Assembly: GCA_002452325.1 (NCBI GenBank)
Contig: DKFG01000256.1
Location: 1 to 23,013, forward strand
DNA from: Geobacter sp. UBA6802
GTDB taxonomy: Bacteria > Desulfobacterota > Desulfuromonadia > Geobacterales > Pseudopelobacteraceae
Direction: 5' to 3'
Length of the DNA: 23,013 nucleotides
Positions 21,572-23,013 of this stretch are shown here, piece by piece. Numbering within the stretch: the stretch's first letter is position 1; each line of letters starts with the position of its first letter. A program made the position numbers and the translations under genes. The notes beneath the pieces are model-generated. The model did not search any database, was not told the DNA's origin, and saw nothing but the letters and a program-made list of their open reading frames with translations.

Positions 21572-22858
21572 TTATCCACGTACCGCTTCGCAGGGAACTC
21601 CTGCCAGCAGCGCCTTCAGTTCTGCAATCAGAAACAGTGAACCAGCCGCCACCAGCAGCTCGCCCGGCTGCATAATGGCACGAGCCCTCTGCAGTCCCTC
21701 TGCGACAGTGGCTGACACCTCAACGCAGGGAAACCCCGCTGTCCGGCAGGCGGCAGCCAGTTGGTCAGCAGGTAGCGAGCGATCCTGGTCCGGCGTAACC
21801 GTGATGACCTGATCGAACTGTCCTGCAAGCGGTTGCAGGATGCCGGTTGGTTCCTTGTCCGCCATCATCCCCAGCAGCAACAGCTTGCGTGGGCTTGTCC
21901 CATCGGCCAGTGATCGGGCAAGTGCCTGTGCACCGGCCGGGTTATGGGCGCCGTCCAGTAGCAGGTTGATGCCGTCATCCAGCCTGATCAGCTCCATTCT
22001 GCCGGGCCACCGGGTGGTTGCCAATCCGTTCAGCATTGCTGAAGGAGAGACCGGGAAGCCGATGGTTGCCAGCTGCTCTGCGGCGGCAAGGGCAACAGCG
22101 GCATTATCGATCTGATACTGCCCGTTAAGCCCCAATCGTACCTGCGGCAGGCTGGTGCCGGTGCTGCAGTAGCTTAGTGAACCATCCTTGTCGGCAGCAA
22201 GGGTGAAATCGTGATCCTGTTGCAGCAGCCTGCACTGACGGTTCAGGCAGTAGTTGTTGATGACCTGCTGGACAGCGGTTTCCTGCCGGGCAGAAACTAC
22301 ACGGCTACCTGGGGTGGCTATGGCAATCTTCTCGGCAGCAATGGCGGCTGTTGAATCACCCAGCCATTGGCAGTGATCCAGCCCGATCGGTGTGACAACC
22401 GTCAGGGGGGCGGGCACAGCCGCTGTCGCATCGGAACGGCCTCCCATACCTGCTTCCAACACGGCTATCTGTACCTTGCAGGCGGCAAACCAGAGGCAGG
22501 CCAGGGCGGTGGTCAGCTCAAAAAAGGTCTCCTCCGGTGTAGCGGTATCCAGCAGCAGTGAGGTCAGCCGTTCCAGTTCAGCTGACGGAATCTGGACACC
22601 GTTCACCTGAAATCGTTCGGCGTAGCTGATCAGATGGGGAGACGTAAACAGGCCGGTGGTGTACCCGGCCTGTGTCAACATGGTGGCCAGCATAGCGGCA
22701 GTGGAGCCTTTGCCGTTGGTGCCGACCACGTGTACTGCGGTGAAGCGCTGTTCCGGGTGGCCGTGCCGTTCCAGCAGGTTGTGGATCCGCTCAAGCCCCG
22801 GTTTGATGGTGAAACGTCTGCGACCGAACAGCTCGGCAAGACGTGTCGCGCCGGACAC
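21572..22858 (-). CDS. folC: Bifunctional dihydrofolate synthase / folylpolyglutamate synthase
   Basis: 428 residues. ATP-binding loop GTNGKGST (46-53), folate-loop GLFTSPHL (69-76), LEAGMGGRSDAT, VTPIGLDHCQWLG and LLLDGAHNPAGAQAL are the Mur-ligase-family signatures of FolC. It adds glutamate to dihydropteroate and to folates. The start is GTG at 22858, 5 bases after the accD stop, so coupling to accD is likely; no strong Shine-Dalgarno is visible. The accD-folC order is common in bacteria. Confidence 0.95.
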   Translation of the reverse strand: MSGATRLAELFGRRRFTIKPGLERIHNLLERHGHPEQRFTAVHVVGTNGKGSTAAMLATMLTQAGYTTGLFTSPHLISYAERFQVNGVQIPSAELERLTSLLLDTATPEETFFELTTALACLWFAACKVQIAVLEAGMGGRSDATAAVPAPLTVVTPIGLDHCQWLGDSTAAIAAEKIAIATPGSRVVSARQETAVQQVINNYCLNRQCRLLQQDHDFTLAADKDGSLSYCSTGTSLPQVRLGLNGQYQIDNAAVALAAAEQLATIGFPVSPSAMLNGLATTRWPGRMELIRLDDGINLLLDGAHNPAGAQALARSLADGTSPRKLLLLGMMADKEPTGILQPLAGQFDQVITVTPDQDRSLPADQLAAACRTAGFPCVEVSATVAEGLQRARAIMQPGELLVAAGSLFLIAELKALLAGVPCEAVRG

Positions 22859-22863
22859 GCAGG

Positions 22864-23013
22864 CTACGACTGCCTGGTCAGCATGGACAGTACCTGCCCC
22901 AGCGTACGCCGCATATCCAGACGGGAGACGATCATGTCGACCATGCCGTGCTCCAGCAGGTACTCGGAACGTTGGAAGCCGGCCGGCAGCTTCTGGCGGA
23001 TGGTCTGCTCGAT
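22864..23013 (-). CDS. accD: Acetyl-CoA carboxylase carboxyltransferase beta subunit, C-terminal end
   Basis: The last 49 codons read [19 protein letters not shown], then [19 protein letters not shown] and a TAG stop at 22866-22864. This is the conserved C-terminus of AccD, which with AccA transfers CO2 from biotin to acetyl-CoA in fatty acid synthesis. The gene is cut by the window edge. It is the first visible gene of the folC-lptD series. Confidence 0.93.
   Translation of the reverse strand: MEQTIRQKLPAGFQRSEYLLEHGMVDMIVSRLDMRRTLGQVLSMLTRQS

Overview
The window reads as a stretch of a Geobacterales (Desulfuromonadia) chromosome, most like Trichlorobacter/Geobacter lovleyi. This rests on gene content: a nifH start, a c-type cytochrome, an accD-folC-lptD cluster and a moderately GC-rich base composition. 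The genus is an inference and no search was possible. Almost every gene is on the minus strand; the single clear plus-strand gene is the small cytochrome c at 17412-17708. No rRNA, tRNA, CRISPR array, insertion sequence or transposase gene was seen.

Region 1 (1-6.5 kb) holds the first codons of nifH with a long leader and an enhancer-like palindrome, a zinc-ribbon membrane protein, and a very large secreted alpha-2-macroglobulin with an intact Cys-x-Glu-Gln thioester motif. No penicillin-binding protein 1C gene lies beside the macroglobulin. Its signal-peptide codons contain a 6-bp tandem repeat.

Region 2 (6.5-13.8 kb) is an accessory island. It contains a PIN toxin/ribbon-helix-helix antitoxin pair, a decayed Fic gene, a SAM methyltransferase, a RelE-like toxin with an HTH antitoxin, a stand-alone PD-(D/E)XK nuclease in AT-richer DNA, a VapC with a Phd-type antitoxin, and two AAA/DUF4143 ATPases. 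Each toxin-antitoxin pair has a readable promoter with a palindromic operator laid over or between the -35 and -10 boxes. A 49-bp piece of the methyltransferase gene (47 of 49 identical) lies stranded between the two ATPase genes, which records a past rearrangement.

Region 3 (13.8-16.2 kb) is a coupled pair of exported proteins (VanW domain, then AMMECR1-like domain), an intergenic gap that may encode a short plus-strand RNA, and a HigBA pair. The higB promoter places the predicted transcription start on the ATG, so the mRNA looks leaderless. The second DUF4143 ATPase has a similar arrangement with the same TTGCAA -35 box.

Region 4 (16.2-23 kb) is housekeeping: hemW, a cytochrome c, and the tightly packed minus-strand series accD, folC, lptD, a radical SAM protein and a small exported cysteine-containing protein. 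The last three junctions are short gaps or a 4-base overlap, so co-transcription is likely.

The best candidates for new biology are the nuclease at 9541-10269, the short-leader or leaderless operator-covered promoters of the DUF4143 ATPase and HigB genes, the candidate RNA at 15401-15485, and the methyltransferase relic.
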